A stretch of 64,000 nt of DNA from assembly GCF_051106095.1 (NCBI RefSeq), contig NC_135783.1:211316472-211380471 (forward strand), read 5' to 3'. This stretch comes from Pogona vitticeps. Taxonomy: Eukaryota > Chordata > Lepidosauria > Squamata > Agamidae. A program made the position numbers and the translations under genes. Shown one piece after another: positions 1 through 13,866 of the stretch. The notes under the pieces are model-generated. The model was not told where the DNA came from. It searched no databases and saw only the letters and a list, made by a program, of their open reading frames with translations. Within the stretch, counting starts at the first letter, position 1. Every line of letters starts with the position of its first letter.

Positions 1-309
1 ATCTAGATGGCTATCAAGACAGCCTCAGAATGTCCCCATATTCCATATTTCTACATATTTCCCTGTGCTTTAGATAATATATGTTGCATTTTTGCTTTGC
101 TGCTCAAATAACATGTGAAAACAAGATTTATTTGCTTTGAGTTTTTGTGGCCTGTGGCCTGCCTGCTTCTTCAGATGAATCCTGAATCCAGCATGTCTGA
201 ACTTAATGCACTTGAAGATGTGTGCCATCAAGACAATTCTGGTGAGCCTTTCCAGGCTTTTCTAGGTACACAAAACACTCAGAAGAGGTTTACTTTTCCC
301 TTCTTCTTA

Positions 310-450
310 GGATATACTGGGACTGTACAGCTTGCCCAAGGCCACACAGGCTGGCTCTACTTACAGGAGGCACGGTGAGGAATCAAACTCCCAACCTCTG
401 GCTCTGCAAGCAGATAGTTAAACCACTGAGCAATCATGCTGAAAGTGCCA
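310..450 (-). repeat. Sauria-type SINE, partial
   Basis: The reverse complement reads as a tRNA-like head (GCTCAGTGGTTTAACTATCT) and then a body with CTTGGGCAAGCTGTACAGTC, matching the fuller copy at 11300-11525. Sauria SINEs are squamate SINEs that share their 3' end with BovB LINEs. Confidence 0.75.
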
Positions 451-1941
451 CAGGACCTTTTGGCTGTTTCTGTGGCCATAAACTAACTTAGCTGTCTCCT
501 TGAAAAATATCATGTGAAAGGTACTTATAAGTTTAGGATTGGTCATGCATTCAGCAGCTTTTCCAGTGACCTACTTAATGTCCAGATGCTGTCCTTGCCC
601 AAATGGCAAATTGCTTGTGGCATTTAGTGACTTGAAGATATGCCTTCATTCTGTTCTCAGAAGGTGCTTTCAGGAAATTTGAGAGCATTCTAATATTGCC
701 TAGCGCACATCCCCTTGGTAATATTTACTGGAGGGTTAAAATCAATGCCAAAGTGTATCTGTGTTCTGATCTTTCACCAGAGTCAAATGGCAGCTGCCTC
801 TTGGCACTCTCTAGCTGCAGTACAGGGAGCACGCAATCACTTTCTTAGAGATTTTAGCTGTCATAAATCTCCCATGAACATATTTTTCTCTTGTAAAACC
901 CTTTAGATTTAAAAAAAAACCCCACACACCACATTTATTTTGAAATACAGCCTCCTAGGTTTACAGAAAAGGAGCTAATCATACAATCCTATGCTTGCCT
1001 GCTCAGCTAAGTTATGAGTTTCCTCCGAACTATTTGCAGTGCCTGCTAAAACAAAATAAAAATTCTATGTCAAAGGCAACCCAAGCTCTCTGAATTGCTG
1101 AACAAAAGCCAAAATTCTGTTCGATAACATAGTAAACTGCAGTAGAGTATGACTATTGAACCAACAGGGATTTGGAAGTCAACTTTTCTGTACGTTCCAT
1201 TGATTCCAATGGGCCTGCTCTAACTCCCCAAGGATTCAGTGGACCTTCTCTAGTATGATTTACTACACTAAGCAACAGGATTTTGGCCATTGTATATTAA
1301 ACCAGACTGACATGTTTTCTATGTTTTTGCAACCCTAAGGTCTCAGGTTCAATCTCCAGCTCTCCAGGGAGGCCTGGAAGAACTCCTTCCTGATACCCTG
1401 CAGGAGGGTTTTGGACTCCAGCAACTTAACAGTTGCTGCTTGTCAGTGTTGACAATACGTCCATCCATCTCAGTGTATGACAGCTTCCTCGCTCCTTCTC
1501 ATGCCACCAAACCACCTCCCACAAACAAACAACCTAACAAAACTTTAATGGGAAAAATTATTTTAGCATTTGCAAAGAAAAAAACTGAGCTATACACTTT
1601 GCAACTGCTTCTCTTACCTGGGAATAAAGCAGCATTGAACTTGATGGGGCTGAGATGAGCTTGAGTAGACATGTATAATTTCACACTGTTAAATTATTCA
1701 TACTTCTTGAAGGTCAAGGTTTATCCTTTACTTTGTGTCCAAAACAATCTGTTGATATTGTATATAAATTGGTTCAGTCCCCTCTCTATATCCTTCACTT
1801 ATGTATATCGCAATATTAAATTTGCCTTCTAAAGAAAGAATAAAATCTTGATAATTCTGCCTCTTCAAGTCTACTTAACCAAATGTTACATTTCTCAATC
1901 ATAGTCCTCCATTTTCTTTTTGAAGGCAGAAATTCCTGGTA
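451..1941. other. Intergenic stretch, no gene
   Basis: Short open frames only, none resembling a known protein. Bases 1195-1290 carry half of the palindromic repeat seen whole at 29098-29326 (the shared block is CAACAGGATTTTGGCCA). The rest shows nothing I recognise. Confidence 0.6.
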
Positions 1942-2347
1942 CAGTGGTGCCTTGCTTAACGATTACCTCATTAAACAACGAATCCGATTTACGATGGTTT
2001 TTTGCAATCGTTATGGGGAAAATTCACTTCACAACGATCGGTTCCCTGTTTCGGGAACTGATTCTTCACATTGCACCAATCTAAAAACAGCTGATTGTCG
2101 GGTTTCAAAATGGCCGCCCGTTGTGCAAAATGGCTCCCCACTGTGTTAAGGACGGATTCCTCGCTATACAGGCACCAGAAAATGACCGCCCTATGGAGGA
2201 TCTTCGCTGCACGATGAGGCATTTCGCCCATTGGAACACATTGGTTTTCAATGCATTTCAATGGGTTTTAAAATTTCGCTTGATGACGATTTCGCTTAAC
2301 AGCGATTTTAACGAAACGCATTATCGTCGTCAAGTGAGGCACCACTG
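1942..2347. mobile_element. Tigger-like non-autonomous element (406 bp)
   Basis: The terminal inverted repeats read CAGTGGTGCCTTGCTTAACG and, at the other end, the complement of CAGTGGTGCCTCACTTGACG, flanked by TA duplications. The interior has the shared block with CAGCTGAT and two AAAATGGC motifs (2107 and 2127). Same family as the copies at 13867, 14998, 33194, 55275 and 58279. No transposase remains. Confidence 0.85.
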
Positions 2348-2917
2348 TAATCCTATGAATACTAAGTCCAGGATTTAGTTGCAACTAGAGTAGGCAGACT
2401 GAATAAATGGGACTTGTGAGGTCAACATTTATGTCAATCCCGCTGTAACTGGCACTACCAATTCTATTTAGCCCATTATCCCCTATTTCATCTTTTTAGG
2501 AGCAACATCTACTTGCAATCTTTGATAGCTTTCTGACCAATGATTATATTTAAACTGTGTTCTAAACAGTACAGAAGAGAAGTCGTCATTGTATCAGTGC
2601 AGGCACTAGTTTGTCACCATCATCAGGCAATATGTGAAAAAGAGAAATAATCCTCAGATTATGTAAGGACTACTTTATACATTATTATACCACAGCATCA
2701 GCATCAGCCAACACTAATGAAGAGACAGAAAAACTAATTATCAGACCTGTGTAGGCACTGGTTTACATTATCACATTTACACAGCCCAGTGGCACACTGG
2801 AACAGTCAAAAGATCCAGCCCTGTGGTCCCCACGTCCGCACAGAAGCAAACGAAACAGCCTCAACCTTCCCACCAAAAGATACTCATCTAATAGAATAAA
2901 TACAAAGTAAATTATCC
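2348..2917. other. Intergenic stretch
   Basis: Bases 2350-2460 resemble the dispersed GCAACTAGAGTAG repeat also found near 34390 and 58880. The rest has no recognisable content. Confidence 0.5.
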
Positions 2918-3064
2918 AATGACAGAGGACGAGATGGTTGGACAGTGTCATCGAAGCTACCAGAATAATTTGACCCAACTCTGGGAGGCAGTGGAAGACA
3001 GGAGGGCCTAGTGTGCTCTGGTCCATGGGGTCACGAAGAGTCGGAAACAACTAACCGATGACGA
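2918..3064 (+). mobile_element. BovB LINE, 3' fragment
   Basis: It encodes the end of the BovB ORF2 (pattern RRPSVLW.VHGVTKSRKQL in a broken frame; DNA block GGTCCATGGGGTCACGAAGA) and ends near ACTAACCGATGACGA. Heavily 5'-truncated, as is usual for RTE LINEs. Confidence 0.85.
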
Positions 3065-4458
3065 AATTAACCAATTAACATTTTTAAATAAATCAAACAA
3101 ACTGGGAAAGCAGTTGCCCATGGAGAAAAATAGGAAAATATATCTTTAAAAAATGCGCACAGCCCTTTTTATCAAAAACAAAGTAAAGTAAGCAAGCAGA
3201 GAAACGTTGAAAATAAAATCAAAGGCAGGCACTTCCAACTAAAACTAGTAGAATAGGGGAAGGTTTCTATCCCCGCTGCCACTTAATGTCTTCTCTTCTC
3301 TTCTCTGAGTCTAGCAGATAGCAGAAGGCACGCTACACCCATGCAGGAAAAATAATCCAAGAAAGGAAAGGACCAAGGAGGAACATTACTCCCCAAAGAT
3401 ACTGGAGTTGGGAGTACCAAAAAAATAATCCCAAGGAAGCATGCTGGCACACGCAGGCTGCCTAGCAGCAGCAGAAAGAATGGAAAGGGGGGGGGGAGGT
3501 AGTCTCTCCCAGCAAATCAAGGGAAAAATGCAAAAAAGAGGAAAGGATCCAAGATGGAGGCACAGCAGGTAGACAAGCAGGTAGCAGTCCAAGTTAGAGG
3601 ACACCAGAAGTTCATGCACACAGAAGCACAGATGGAAAGAGCATTGCTTGCTGTGTTCCAGGCGCTTCCACAGATTCAGATGTTCTGCTCCCCAGATGTT
3701 CTGTCTGGACCCTGACAGCTGTTGCAATGCTATTGGATTAAAATTTTCTTAGCCTATTCAACTAAAGATGAAAGGGCACCATAAGATTACAAGATTCAGG
3801 GAACACACAATAAACACAGATCTTTGTGTATACAGTATATCTTTCATAAACAGGCATTGTTTATATTTTAGAGGCTCTCTTTTGGCAATTGCCAAGCAAA
3901 CATAAATCATGATAGTCTTTAATGTCTTTCATTTAGACATGAATGGCACATCCCTACTTACAGACATCTACCTGCTTGTTCTGTCTCCCAACTGCTAAAT
4001 GTGACCAAACAGAGTTGGTTTACCGTGACTAAAGTAAGCAGTCCTTTCTTCCCCCAACTTAAGATACCTTAACCAAGACTGCTGCTACTTTAGAATGAAA
4101 GCTTGTTTGTATTTCACTCTGCTTCCACCATTTGATTGTATGCAATTAGCTAATGTTGGTAGCTGAGCCATTTACAAATACACAATTGCTCCCTTGCCAA
4201 CTCCAATTGCCTTTGGAAACAGACAAAAGAAGAGTCTCAGAAAGGGCGAAGGAAGAACAATGGTATTAACAAGATGCCTCCAAGAGGCTTCTGCCATTAT
4301 ATTTATTTACTACCTAATGTATCCAGACTTTGATCTTCCTTTTTGCTTAGCTTTTTTCATGCTGGCTTCCCCTGCTCCCCCCCTTCACACCAATAGTCAC
4401 TCAGGCCAGCATTTGCTTCATGTGGAAGTGGAGCTCCCTACTTAGAAGCTGGAGAATA
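3065..4458. other. Intergenic stretch, no gene
   Basis: Contains a G-run near 3486 and scattered short frames without similarity to known families. Nothing supported. Confidence 0.5.
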
Positions 4459-4704
4459 CAGCAGGACCCCCATATCTGTGGGATCAATATCTGCAGTTTC
4501 ACTTATCCATTGTTTAAAAATATTAAATTAAAAAACCTACAGAAATACAGATTTCAAGATATAATTATCAGAATAGTCCATTAGAGGGAAGCAGACACTG
4601 GGTCTAAAAGACTATGTTAGTGTTCACTATCATCTGCGGTTTTCAGTATCCGTGGGAAGGCTTGGAACTGATCCCCCACGGATACAGGGGCCCCCACTAT
4701 ACTG
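4459..4704. mobile_element. MER2/Tigger-type non-autonomous element
   Basis: The ends read CAGCAGGACCCCCATATCTG and the complement of GGGGCCCCTGTATCCGTGGG, which is the known MER2-type Tigger terminus (CAGT..CCC..TATCCGTGGGGG). About 245 bp, clearly mutated, so old. The exact right boundary is uncertain. Confidence 0.7.
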
Positions 4705-5214
4705 ATTTTACATTTACATCCATCCAATAACTATAGTTTACAAGAACTATTTACAAGCCTATATAGTTTAAAGTTTAAAGCTGGGTTTGTTTGTTTGTAT
4801 TACATCACAGTGTATCATCACTCAAGCCAGTGTTTGGAATGAGTAATTAAAATACACATGCTTGATGAAACAAAAGAAAAAGAGTTGACAGAAACCCACT
4901 GGACAACAAACTAATTAAAGTTGTAGACCAAGCAAAAAGATCTTACAGCAGTAGTTGATCTGACGCACTTTACAGAGGGCTCCAAAAGAATTGCCTATTA
5001 TCAGCTGCTACTAAACGCTAATTATCAGTGAGCCCAGTTGGGACTCTGAGGAAACTGATTTAAAGATATAATCCAACCAGTTATTTAAGCCAGAGAAATG
5101 TTACGTGTCTAGCTTTTACTGTTTTAGAGATCTTGCTGGACAAACACTTTCAAAAATATTTAACCAGATATGTAAATTGAGGAATCAATTGTAGATTATC
5201 TGTGCAAAATTACT
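4705..5214. other. Intergenic stretch
   Basis: AT-rich; no gene or clear repeat recognised. Confidence 0.5.
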
Positions 5215-5415
5215 AGGAGGATTCCCAGTGTGGTGTAGTGACGATCTAGGACTCTGGAGAATAGGGTTCGAATCCCCACTTGGCCATGGAAACTTACTGG
5301 GGGAGTGGAACTGGTAACACCACTCCTTACATACCTCACTTATCTTGAAATCTCTCTTAGGGTCGCTATAAATCAGTTCTGACTTAAGGGCACAGAATGC
5401 ACACAAAGTTACTAG
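5215..5415 (+). repeat. Sauria-type SINE
   Basis: A tRNA-like head with B-box-like GGGTTCGAATCCCC near 5265 leads into a 3' end GGGTCGCTATAAATCAGTTC, the BovB-like tail that defines Sauria SINEs. Confidence 0.8.
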
Positions 5416-8400
5416 CAATGTTTCTATCAGTTTCTACCATTTCTGAGATATTTTGGGACAACCAAATAGACTTCTGTTTATTCATTTCCTGTTTGACACT
5501 GGAATGGATTGCTTGCTCTATACGTATATATGTGGAGTCAGACTCTGTCGCTGGAAGTATTTATACAGCACCATAACTCTGTAAATGCCTCTTGCACTGC
5601 AGATCTTGCATGGAGAAGGACGATGGAACAGGTAGGCACCAACGCCCTTTCCAACTTTTCCAGCCCTAGCTCTATTTGGGTATTACTTATAAAAGTAAGA
5701 TTGTTGCGTGAGGAAAGGGAGCATGTAGCTCCATCTCGTTCCAGTGTTTGTTATTTCCATGTCTGGAAGGCTATGCCTCTTGTACAGGGCAGGTTACTGT
5801 TTGTGTCTAGGTTCTCCTTATAAGCAAGAATATGAGAAAATCAGGGTTCTTGCTCACTTGAACAGGAACCTTTCCTCTGCAGACCTATCATTTTCTGTGA
5901 GAAATGCAACAACAGAGAGGGTGCTCCTCTTTTGCCCCATGGTGTTTACTTGTGTAAATGATGGTTGAATGAATTGGGCTTCTATGACTCACTGAAGTTA
6001 AGCAGATTAAGCTTTCCCCAGTAGCATTCTCTGCTAAATGACTGTGTCCAGTCACTGTTAAAAGACAGAGATGTAGGCCCAGGGTTCTTGTTTTTGTTTT
6101 TTAAAGCTAGGAATCTTTGTGTGGTCTTCTGCATGAGCAACTGTACTTAAAACACATGGAGCAAGATCAAAAGGAAACTTAGAATGACTCTCCTTTGAAT
6201 AGAATGTGAAAAGGGTTGGCAAGAAGATATATCTCGTATAGACCAGATGGGTGGGGTACAAATCAAATCAAATAAAAAAATAATGATAAATCAAACAATA
6301 AATATCCCGTTGAATCCAGAACAGGATGAGACCTTAACCTTATTTCTCTGCTTTGTTTTGATAGTGTGGGAGGAAAACAGACATGGATGAAAGGAAATTA
6401 TCATTCTACTGGGGTGCAAGTAAGATAGAAACACACCCTCTTCCTATTCAGTTTGTGAAGACTTCCTGACTGAGAAATAGCCTTCTCTCCCCTCCTGCTT
6501 TGGCTAATGTCATCAGGAAGATAAGAAACCGAGTCTTATTACTATTTAAATATCTGCTCTCTTCAAGCCCTGATATTATACCCAGAATATTTTAAGGGAG
6601 CTTAAACTTCTCACATATGGCTTTCTGCTTAAACAGTGTATTGCCAGCATTCCTGCGCTGCTCTACTCATTTGAAACACGAAAGTAACAAAGCCCTTGAA
6701 GAGCACCGTGTTAACACACAGATAAATCAAAATACTTTAGTGGCTTTGGCAAAGAAATCTTTATCTTGAACTTGTTCTTTCTTATCTGCCCACAAGGATT
6801 TGTCTGATTTAAGTAGTAGTTTAGATATTTTGTAGAAGGGCGATTCTTGACACTGTATATACACTTTAAAAGTTTTCCCATCAATCCGTGATTAATGGCC
6901 ATAGAATCTGTAATTAAGCCACTGTCTGGAGATTGAATATTCCCTAGATAAATTGAGTCTCCTCTGCCTTTTGTTGTCACTGGAAGGAGAGAAATCAACT
7001 TGATTTATCTTTGTATTCACATATTTCTGTTTTACAATACATTAGAGGGCACTTAGCAAAATAATAGTGAGCTGAATTCTTTACTAGCTTGCCAAAGCTT
7101 TATGAAAATAAAATAAATGCTGTTGTGCACAATAAACAAGAGTCTCAAAGGCATTCTTCCAGGCCCTTTTCCAGATTAGCCACCCCACTTACTCATCACA
7201 AGCTAATTCTTCCTTTACTGTTCACCCCAAGATGTTCCTCTTTCATTTCTGAAGCTCAAGCCTTCTGTAAATGAGCAGTCATTTGAAAGGCAGCCTGGTC
7301 TCACAGAGGGAAGTACCTATAGTCACTGGACAAAAAGTACTGCAGACTTGGAAAAAATGCTAATAATCTAATCCAACTTCCGTCCAGTGTAGGAAATTTA
7401 CAGAAAAAGCATCCCGTTCAAATAGCCTACAGTGCTGGTGAGTCTACAATTTTCCGAGGCATTCTGTCCCACTGTCTCTTATCATCAATCTTTACTCACC
7501 AGGAAGTTCTCACTAAGATTTGGTTGGAATTTCCTTTCTGGCAATTTGAATCCATTGATTTGGGTTCTACCCTGTGGAACAGCAAAAAACAAGTTTGCTC
7601 TATCTTCCACATATCAGCTTTTCAGATATCTGAAAGTGGCAACCAGGCTACCTCTCAATCTTTTCTTTCCCAGGAGAAGCATATGAAGTCTCTCACTCAT
7701 TTGCCACAGGATTTGATGACTAGACCCAGCCAGTACATCTTACACTGCAATCCTTATATTTTATCATACTCTATAGAACATGTGTGTGCGTGCATGCCCA
7801 CTTATAGAAATATTATTTATACACACACACACCTTGAATGACCAAAGAATGCTTTCTCATTGCAAGCCTACAGTGGATATCTATGATGACGTGTTAATGC
7901 AGTTTTGTTATTTGTTTAATGTAAATCCTGCCCTTCCTTGAGGTGGCTCAGTGTATATCAATACAGTATCTGCAAACACAGATCTAAAACTGAGAATCAT
8001 AAATATCTAAAATCACAAATATCCAAAACCATAAATTACAAATGTACAATGTAACAGAAATACTAAAATGCAATAAAAACAATGCAATGAAGTAAAAACA
8101 ACGTAAACAGGCAGCAGTAAAAGGCAAATTTAACACTTTTTTTGTTTTTTGTTTTTTGTAGAAACTGATGTTTGTAACTGATGTCAGAAAGATAAAAGAT
8201 ATGTGAGGCAAACCAGTCTCTGACTGAAGAACATTCCAAAACCAGAGGGGTACCACCGAAAAAGCCTTGCCATGCATGGTAGCCCTACAGGCTACACTTT
8301 GTTGACAATTCTAGATAGAATCTATTCTGTCTGAAAATACAAGAGTGACTATATGCAGGATACAAGGTGGCATGAATGGAAGACAGCGCTGCTTGTCCCA

Positions 8401-9432
8401 GGTGCCAAATTGCTGGTTACAGCTCTGCAGAAAGGCTATTCTTATGTCCTACCAATCACCAATCACCTTTTTTTGGGAACTGTCACTATTTAATCATATG
8501 ATACAGTTCTTGAATTGCCTAACTGGCCACAAAATATATCTGAGATTGTAAGCATTCAAATATCAGACAAAATATTAATAGCATTTTGGATATTCAGTGT
8601 AAAACATATTAAATGTGGATGACTTCCCATTTTCATACATAGTAAGACAGTGTGTTTTATATAGACAACACATACACATCCCTCAGAAGAAAGGCCGTTT
8701 CCATACAATCACTGACATGTACAAAATAAGTCCACGTGGCCGTATTATCCCTCGGTCACAGCCCATCACAGACTGGCATAGAAACATCCATTTATGGGGC
8801 AGGAGGGCTCGAGTTCACAAAGTTCCTCCTGCACATCACACTGCATCGGTTGTGAGACACGTCCAGGGAGGAGGATGCAGCTGCAACAACAGCCATGACC
8901 GTCCGCATGTAAGTGGAACATAAGGCGGCAGTAGCTGTGTTTGATACTCTCTCGGCTTGATTCAGAACAGTGATACAGTGACAGCAGTTCCCACTGGCAG
9001 AGATAGGTAATAATAGTTAAATAGAAATGATGTATGCGCCTTTTTTCTTCAAAAAGGAAGGAGGGAAGAACATGTGTACTTAAAAAAAACTTAAATGCAA
9101 CTCTTATGTTTTGTGCCTTAATGGGGCACGAAACAGCATGAAACATGATGATTTAGGCCATTTTCTCTCTCTGTTTATGCTCCATGATTGAAGGAAGGGG
9201 TTGAAGGAAGGTGGAATCATGACCACTGGGAAGTTGCAGAACACCTGGGAAATTTCTGATGCATCAAGCAAAGACAGGATATTATGCACAGGAGGATGAG
9301 TTAGTTGGGAGAAGGAAGAGTCGGGCCACAAGTGAGATGTGGAGAAGATGGAGAAGCATAAAAGAAGAGGAGCAAGGTCTGGAAGATATTATTATTATTA
9401 TGGAGATCATCTTATTTGTCTCTGGAACAATT
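5416..9432. other. Intergenic stretch, no gene
   Basis: About 4 kb with only short open frames. No recognisable domain, RNA gene or complete repeat. Bases 8690-8930 are more GC-rich than the neighbours and unassigned. Confidence 0.5.
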
Positions 9433-9470
9433 ACTCCAAATGAGTGTCAGTGCGACTTGTTTGTGTATGC

Positions 9471-9533
<63 letters not shown>

Positions 9534-9568
9534 CCAAATGAGTGTCAGTGCGACTTGTTTGTGTATGC

Positions 9569-9654
<86 letters not shown>
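9433..9654. repeat. Duplicated unit with two (TG)n tracts
   Basis: A 43-bp unique sequence beginning ACTCCAAATGAGTGTCAGTG occurs at 9433 and again, identical, at 9531. Each copy is followed by a long (TG)n run (about 55 and 80 bp). The open frames of alternating Cys-Val here are low-complexity artefacts. Confidence 0.95.
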
Positions 9655-9655
<1 letters not shown>

Positions 9656-10014
9656 GGATTCTTTCTGGACTACCCTCTTCTCATTCTTTTCTCCTAGCAG
9701 ATCCCCATCTATCCCTGACCACACACTCCCTAGACAAGACTAGGGCAATGCTACTCTATGTAATTCCTTCCATTACACAGAGCACAGTGAGAAGACCAAG
9801 ACATGGAAGGAAACAGAGAAAAGCATCAACTAAGGATCCAAGATTCTAGATCCAATGAAGCCTGAATTCTCACTATATACTAGAATATCCAAACTGAGGT
9901 TATTATTATTTTAACATACCATGAGAAAACAGGATTCACTGGAAAAGACCAAACATGAGAAGGACTGATAAAGGAAACCACAGCCTTAGGTATGCAAGAC
10001 CTGAGCAGAGATGT
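9655..10014. other. Intergenic stretch
   Basis: No gene or clear repeat recognised. Confidence 0.5.
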
Positions 10015-10091
10015 TAATATTAGGATTTTAGAGGTCCTTAAATCATGTGGCCACTGTAAGTCAGAAGCAACCTGATGGCACATAAGAACAA
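10015..10091 (+). repeat. Sauria SINE or BovB 3' end fragment
   Basis: The block GGCCACTGTAAGTCAGAAGC followed by CCTGATGGCACATAA is the shared BovB/Sauria SINE tail. Confidence 0.7.
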
Positions 10092-11299
10092 TTTATCCCA
10101 CTTGATTTACATTTCACCAACTACTGCAGTTGCTAATGTCACCATCTCCAGCATTTTAATGAAATGTTTTGCCAGTTCTTTGTTCCCAGGCAGCAATGTT
10201 ATAATATAAACATCACCACTCTTCCACTTTCAACATATGGGCAGAGACACTTGTGCAAAGCCTTCTTGGTGGTAATAATACATATGGCTACTTGGCAACA
10301 CGCATAATAACTGCAGTCCAATGCAGAACTTCCTTGGCCAGCCTCTCTGCTCAGTTGCTCGTGTTTCCTTGAAGAGCAAATGCTTACTTGGTAGCATAGT
10401 AATAAAGCCTTTAAATGCAAGTTTTAATGAAAAAGTACTTTGCTAACCAAAACCTGTGACAAACCTGAAGTGTTTTGCAACATACTCCTTTACATTCATA
10501 TTGCCATTTGAACTACATTGCAAAAGGTCTCCCTGTTTTGCTGTGTCACACAGACACACACACACACCAATTTATAATTCAATTCAGGGATGGGGGGAAA
10601 GGGGAATAGTTTAAAACAATTGATCCCACCCCCACCCCAGATCACCAGCTGACAACTCAAGATTTAGTGGAATTAGGGCAATTAGGCGTTTTCTACAAGA
10701 TTAATGCTTTTTCTTAGCATTCTCCAGCCCTGGAGTTCAGGTTTCCCATTTTATTAATAATAGGAATAACACAACCTTTATTTCGTTCAGAGAAACAACA
10801 GTTTCTTTACTCCTTTCTTTTAAAAGTATGTGCAAACCTATCTTGTATTGGCAGCTGCCTGAATTTGGTAGGCTGGGAAAAATTTCCACCGACTTTCATG
10901 TAAACAAGCTGATTTACTCAGATAAAAATGCTGACTATATTATATATTTCAACAGCCCTTTGAGGCACTAATGGCCTGGAAAATGTTTACACTTAGCAGC
11001 GAGTTCAGATGTGATGTTATGAACCGTCAAGAGTTCTGCTAACAAATGAGCCAAGATTCATTAAAAATGAAAGGGAGGGTCACGTTGAAAGAGAAAACTC
11101 TGCCACTCTTGCCCTCCATTTATAGCATACCTGCCACCAGACAGCACTCTGCAATTAATCTGCATATTGGTTGAAGTCATGCACATTTTATATTGGCTAA
11201 AATGAGTTCCTGCCTATGGATGTGGTATTGTGGCTATAAATCTAATATAAGGGAAATGCTATGTATTTAGGAGAAGAAAAACACCTTTCTAAGATCCAA
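10092..11299. other. Intergenic stretch, no gene
   Basis: Short (CA)n near 10550 and AT-rich sequence; nothing else supported. Confidence 0.5.
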
Positions 11300-11525
11300 G
11301 CAAGCTGGCTGGATAGTGGCTTAGGTATCTGGCTGCATTGGGAGTCTGATCTCCCACTGTGCCTCCTGGGGGAAGAGTCAACCTATACAGCCTTGGGCAA
11401 GCTGTACAGTCCCAGGATGCCCCCAGAAAAAGGGAAGGGTAAACTATTTCTGAATATTCTCCAGTTAGAAAACCTTGGAAAAGGTCGCCATCAGTCGAAA
11501 TCACCTTGATGGCACATAATGATTA
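11300..11525 (+). repeat. Sauria-type SINE, near full length
   Basis: It begins with a tRNA-like head (GCTGGCTGGATAGTGGCTTA), passes through CTTGGGCAAGCTGTACAGTC, and ends GGTCGCCATCAGTCGAAATC plus CTTGATGGCACATAA and an ATT-rich tail. This is the best Sauria SINE copy in the window. Confidence 0.85.
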
Positions 11526-12792
11526 TTTATTATTAAGACCAAAGCAGGATCCAAGTATACATCACAAAATAAAATCTGGACATTTTTTAAATTTGCCAAA
11601 CAAATACAAGAATACAAAATACAGTACTGTACTTACTAATACAATCTAAAACACAGTGCTCCCCCATACCCACAGGACCCTTTGGAGCAGAACTTTTATT
11701 ACGAACTTCCTTTCCAAAATTGTATTGATTGTTGCTTAGAGGCTTTCCCATTTCCTTTCACTAATACAAATTCAATAAATCTACCCCAAATAGCATAAAA
11801 ATATTTAAACTTATTTCCCCTTTTCATCTTAAGTTCAGTAGTCAATTTATCATTTAACACAATGTCCCATACTTCATTATACCAACCTTCTAATTCAATA
11901 TCATTTTTATCTTTCCAGAATCTAGCTATTAATATTCTAGCACTTTTTTAATCCTTAAACAAATCAACTAAACCCTTCAAGTTTGCTGGGAATTTTTTTA
12001 TTTCGGTCACTAATTTTAGTGGTGAAGTAAAGGGACATAACTCTTTTTTATATCTGTTCCAGACATTTAACATGTTTCTTAAAAAGGGATGTTCACTTTT
12101 ACAAATATTTTTCAAATTCCCATTTATTTCTGAGGATTCCATATCCCACCAAATTAACCTTCCTTTGTTATATATCATATCTCCAATAAATCTTAATTGA
12201 TTCGCTATATAATAATTTTTAATGTTAGGAATACCTAAACCTCCATTTTTTGAGGCTTATAATCTTTTATTTATTTATGATTTTTTTACCTTAATTACAA
12301 AATCCATTAATTAATCCCTACCAATACTTAAAATCTTCTTCTTCTAATTGTACTGGGAGCATCCTGAATAAAAAAGTAAATTTTGGTAATATTTTCATTT
12401 TGATCCTAGTGTTTCTCCCAAACCACAATAGTTTCAATTTAGAATACTCCTCCAATTTATCTTTAATATCACTTTTTAATTTCTTAAAATTTTGCTCCTT
12501 TAATTTTTTAGTCACTTTAAATATATTTATACCTACATATTTAATATAATTAAACATTTTAAAACCTATTTATTTACAAACATTTCTTGTTCATATTTAT
12601 TGTAAACATCATAGTGTTTTTGCCAGTTCATAGTTAATCCTGTTATTTCCCCAAATATTTCTAAATGATTTTTAATTTTATCAATACTTTCTAACGGGTT
12701 TTAATGATTAATAATGGACCATCAGCAAATAAATTAATTTTAATTATATCATTTTTACCTAATCCTTTAATTAATTCATTATTTCTTATTGC

Positions 12793-13398
12793 AGTGACAG
12801 ATTTTACTTTCTTGGGCTCCATGATCACTGCAGATGGAGACAGCAGTCCCAAAATTAAAAGATGCCTGCTTCTTGGGAGGAAAGGGATGACAAACCTTGA
12901 CAGCATCTTAAAAAGCAGAGACATCACCTTGCCAACAAAAGTCGGCATAGTCAAAGCTATGGTTTTTCCTGTAGTGACGTATGGAAGTGAGAGCTGGACC
13001 ATAAAGAAAGCTGACCGCCGAAGAATTGATGCTTTTGAGCTGTGGTGCTGGAGGAGGATCTTGAGAGTCCCCTGGACCGCAAAGAGAACAGACCTATCCA
13101 TTATGAAGGAAATCAACCCTGAGTGTTCACTGGAAGGACAGATCCTGAAGCTGAGGCTCCAATACTTTGGCCATCTCATGAGAGGACTTCCTGGAAAAGA
13201 CCCTGTTGTTAGGAAAGTGTGAAGGCAAGAGGAGAAGGGAATGACAGAGGATGAGATGGTTGGACAGTGTCATTGAAGCTACCAATATGAATTTGACCCA
13301 ACTCCGGGAGGCAGTGGAAGATAGGAGGGCCTGGCGTGCTCTGGTCCATGGGGTCATGAAGAGTCAGACACGAATGAACAACTAAACAAACGAACGAC
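12793..13398 (+). mobile_element. BovB LINE, 3' fragment inserted in the L1
   Basis: An open frame covers AVTDFTFLGSMITADGDSS, CWRRILRVPWTAKRTDLSIM and LKLRLQYFGHLM, the C-terminal third of BovB ORF2, followed by its 3' end with TGGTCCATGGGGTCATGAAG. One frame runs to 13222 and then shifts. It is opposite in strand to the surrounding L1. Confidence 0.92.
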
Positions 13399-13866
13399 GA
13401 ACAGTTTTTAATCATATAAAACAATATTGATGAAAGTGGATAGCCTTATCTTGTACCTGGGCCTAGAAAAATCCGCTCTGTTTAAACCATCATTAACTAT
13501 TACAGTACTTCTGAAGTATTATCTGAATATAATTGATCTATAACCCCAATGATTCTACAAAATTCCCAACATTAAAACAGCTTTAATGTTGGCCATTCCA
13601 CACAATCAAAGGCCTTAAATATGTCTATTGCCTTTGTTTATTCCTTTTCTACCTCATATATAATGTTCAAAGCTCGCCTAGTTAAATTATCAATTTGTCT
13701 TCCCTTCATAAAGCCACATTGATCCTCTTTAATGTAATTTGCTATAAATCTATTTAATCTATTTGCTAGTATAGCAGTAAAAATATTGGCATTTTGATTT
13801 ATTAGAGATATAGGCTTATAAGATCCCGGGTCTGTTAGATCCTTGATGGGTTTTGGAATAAGAATA

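Noticed and set aside
9259-9849. 196-residue open frame with long Cys-Val alternation
   Set aside because: It is a translation of (TG)n; it has no domain and depends on the microsatellite.
12704-13222. 172-residue plus-strand open frame as a host gene
   Set aside because: Its residues are BovB ORF2, fused by chance to upstream antisense L1 sequence.
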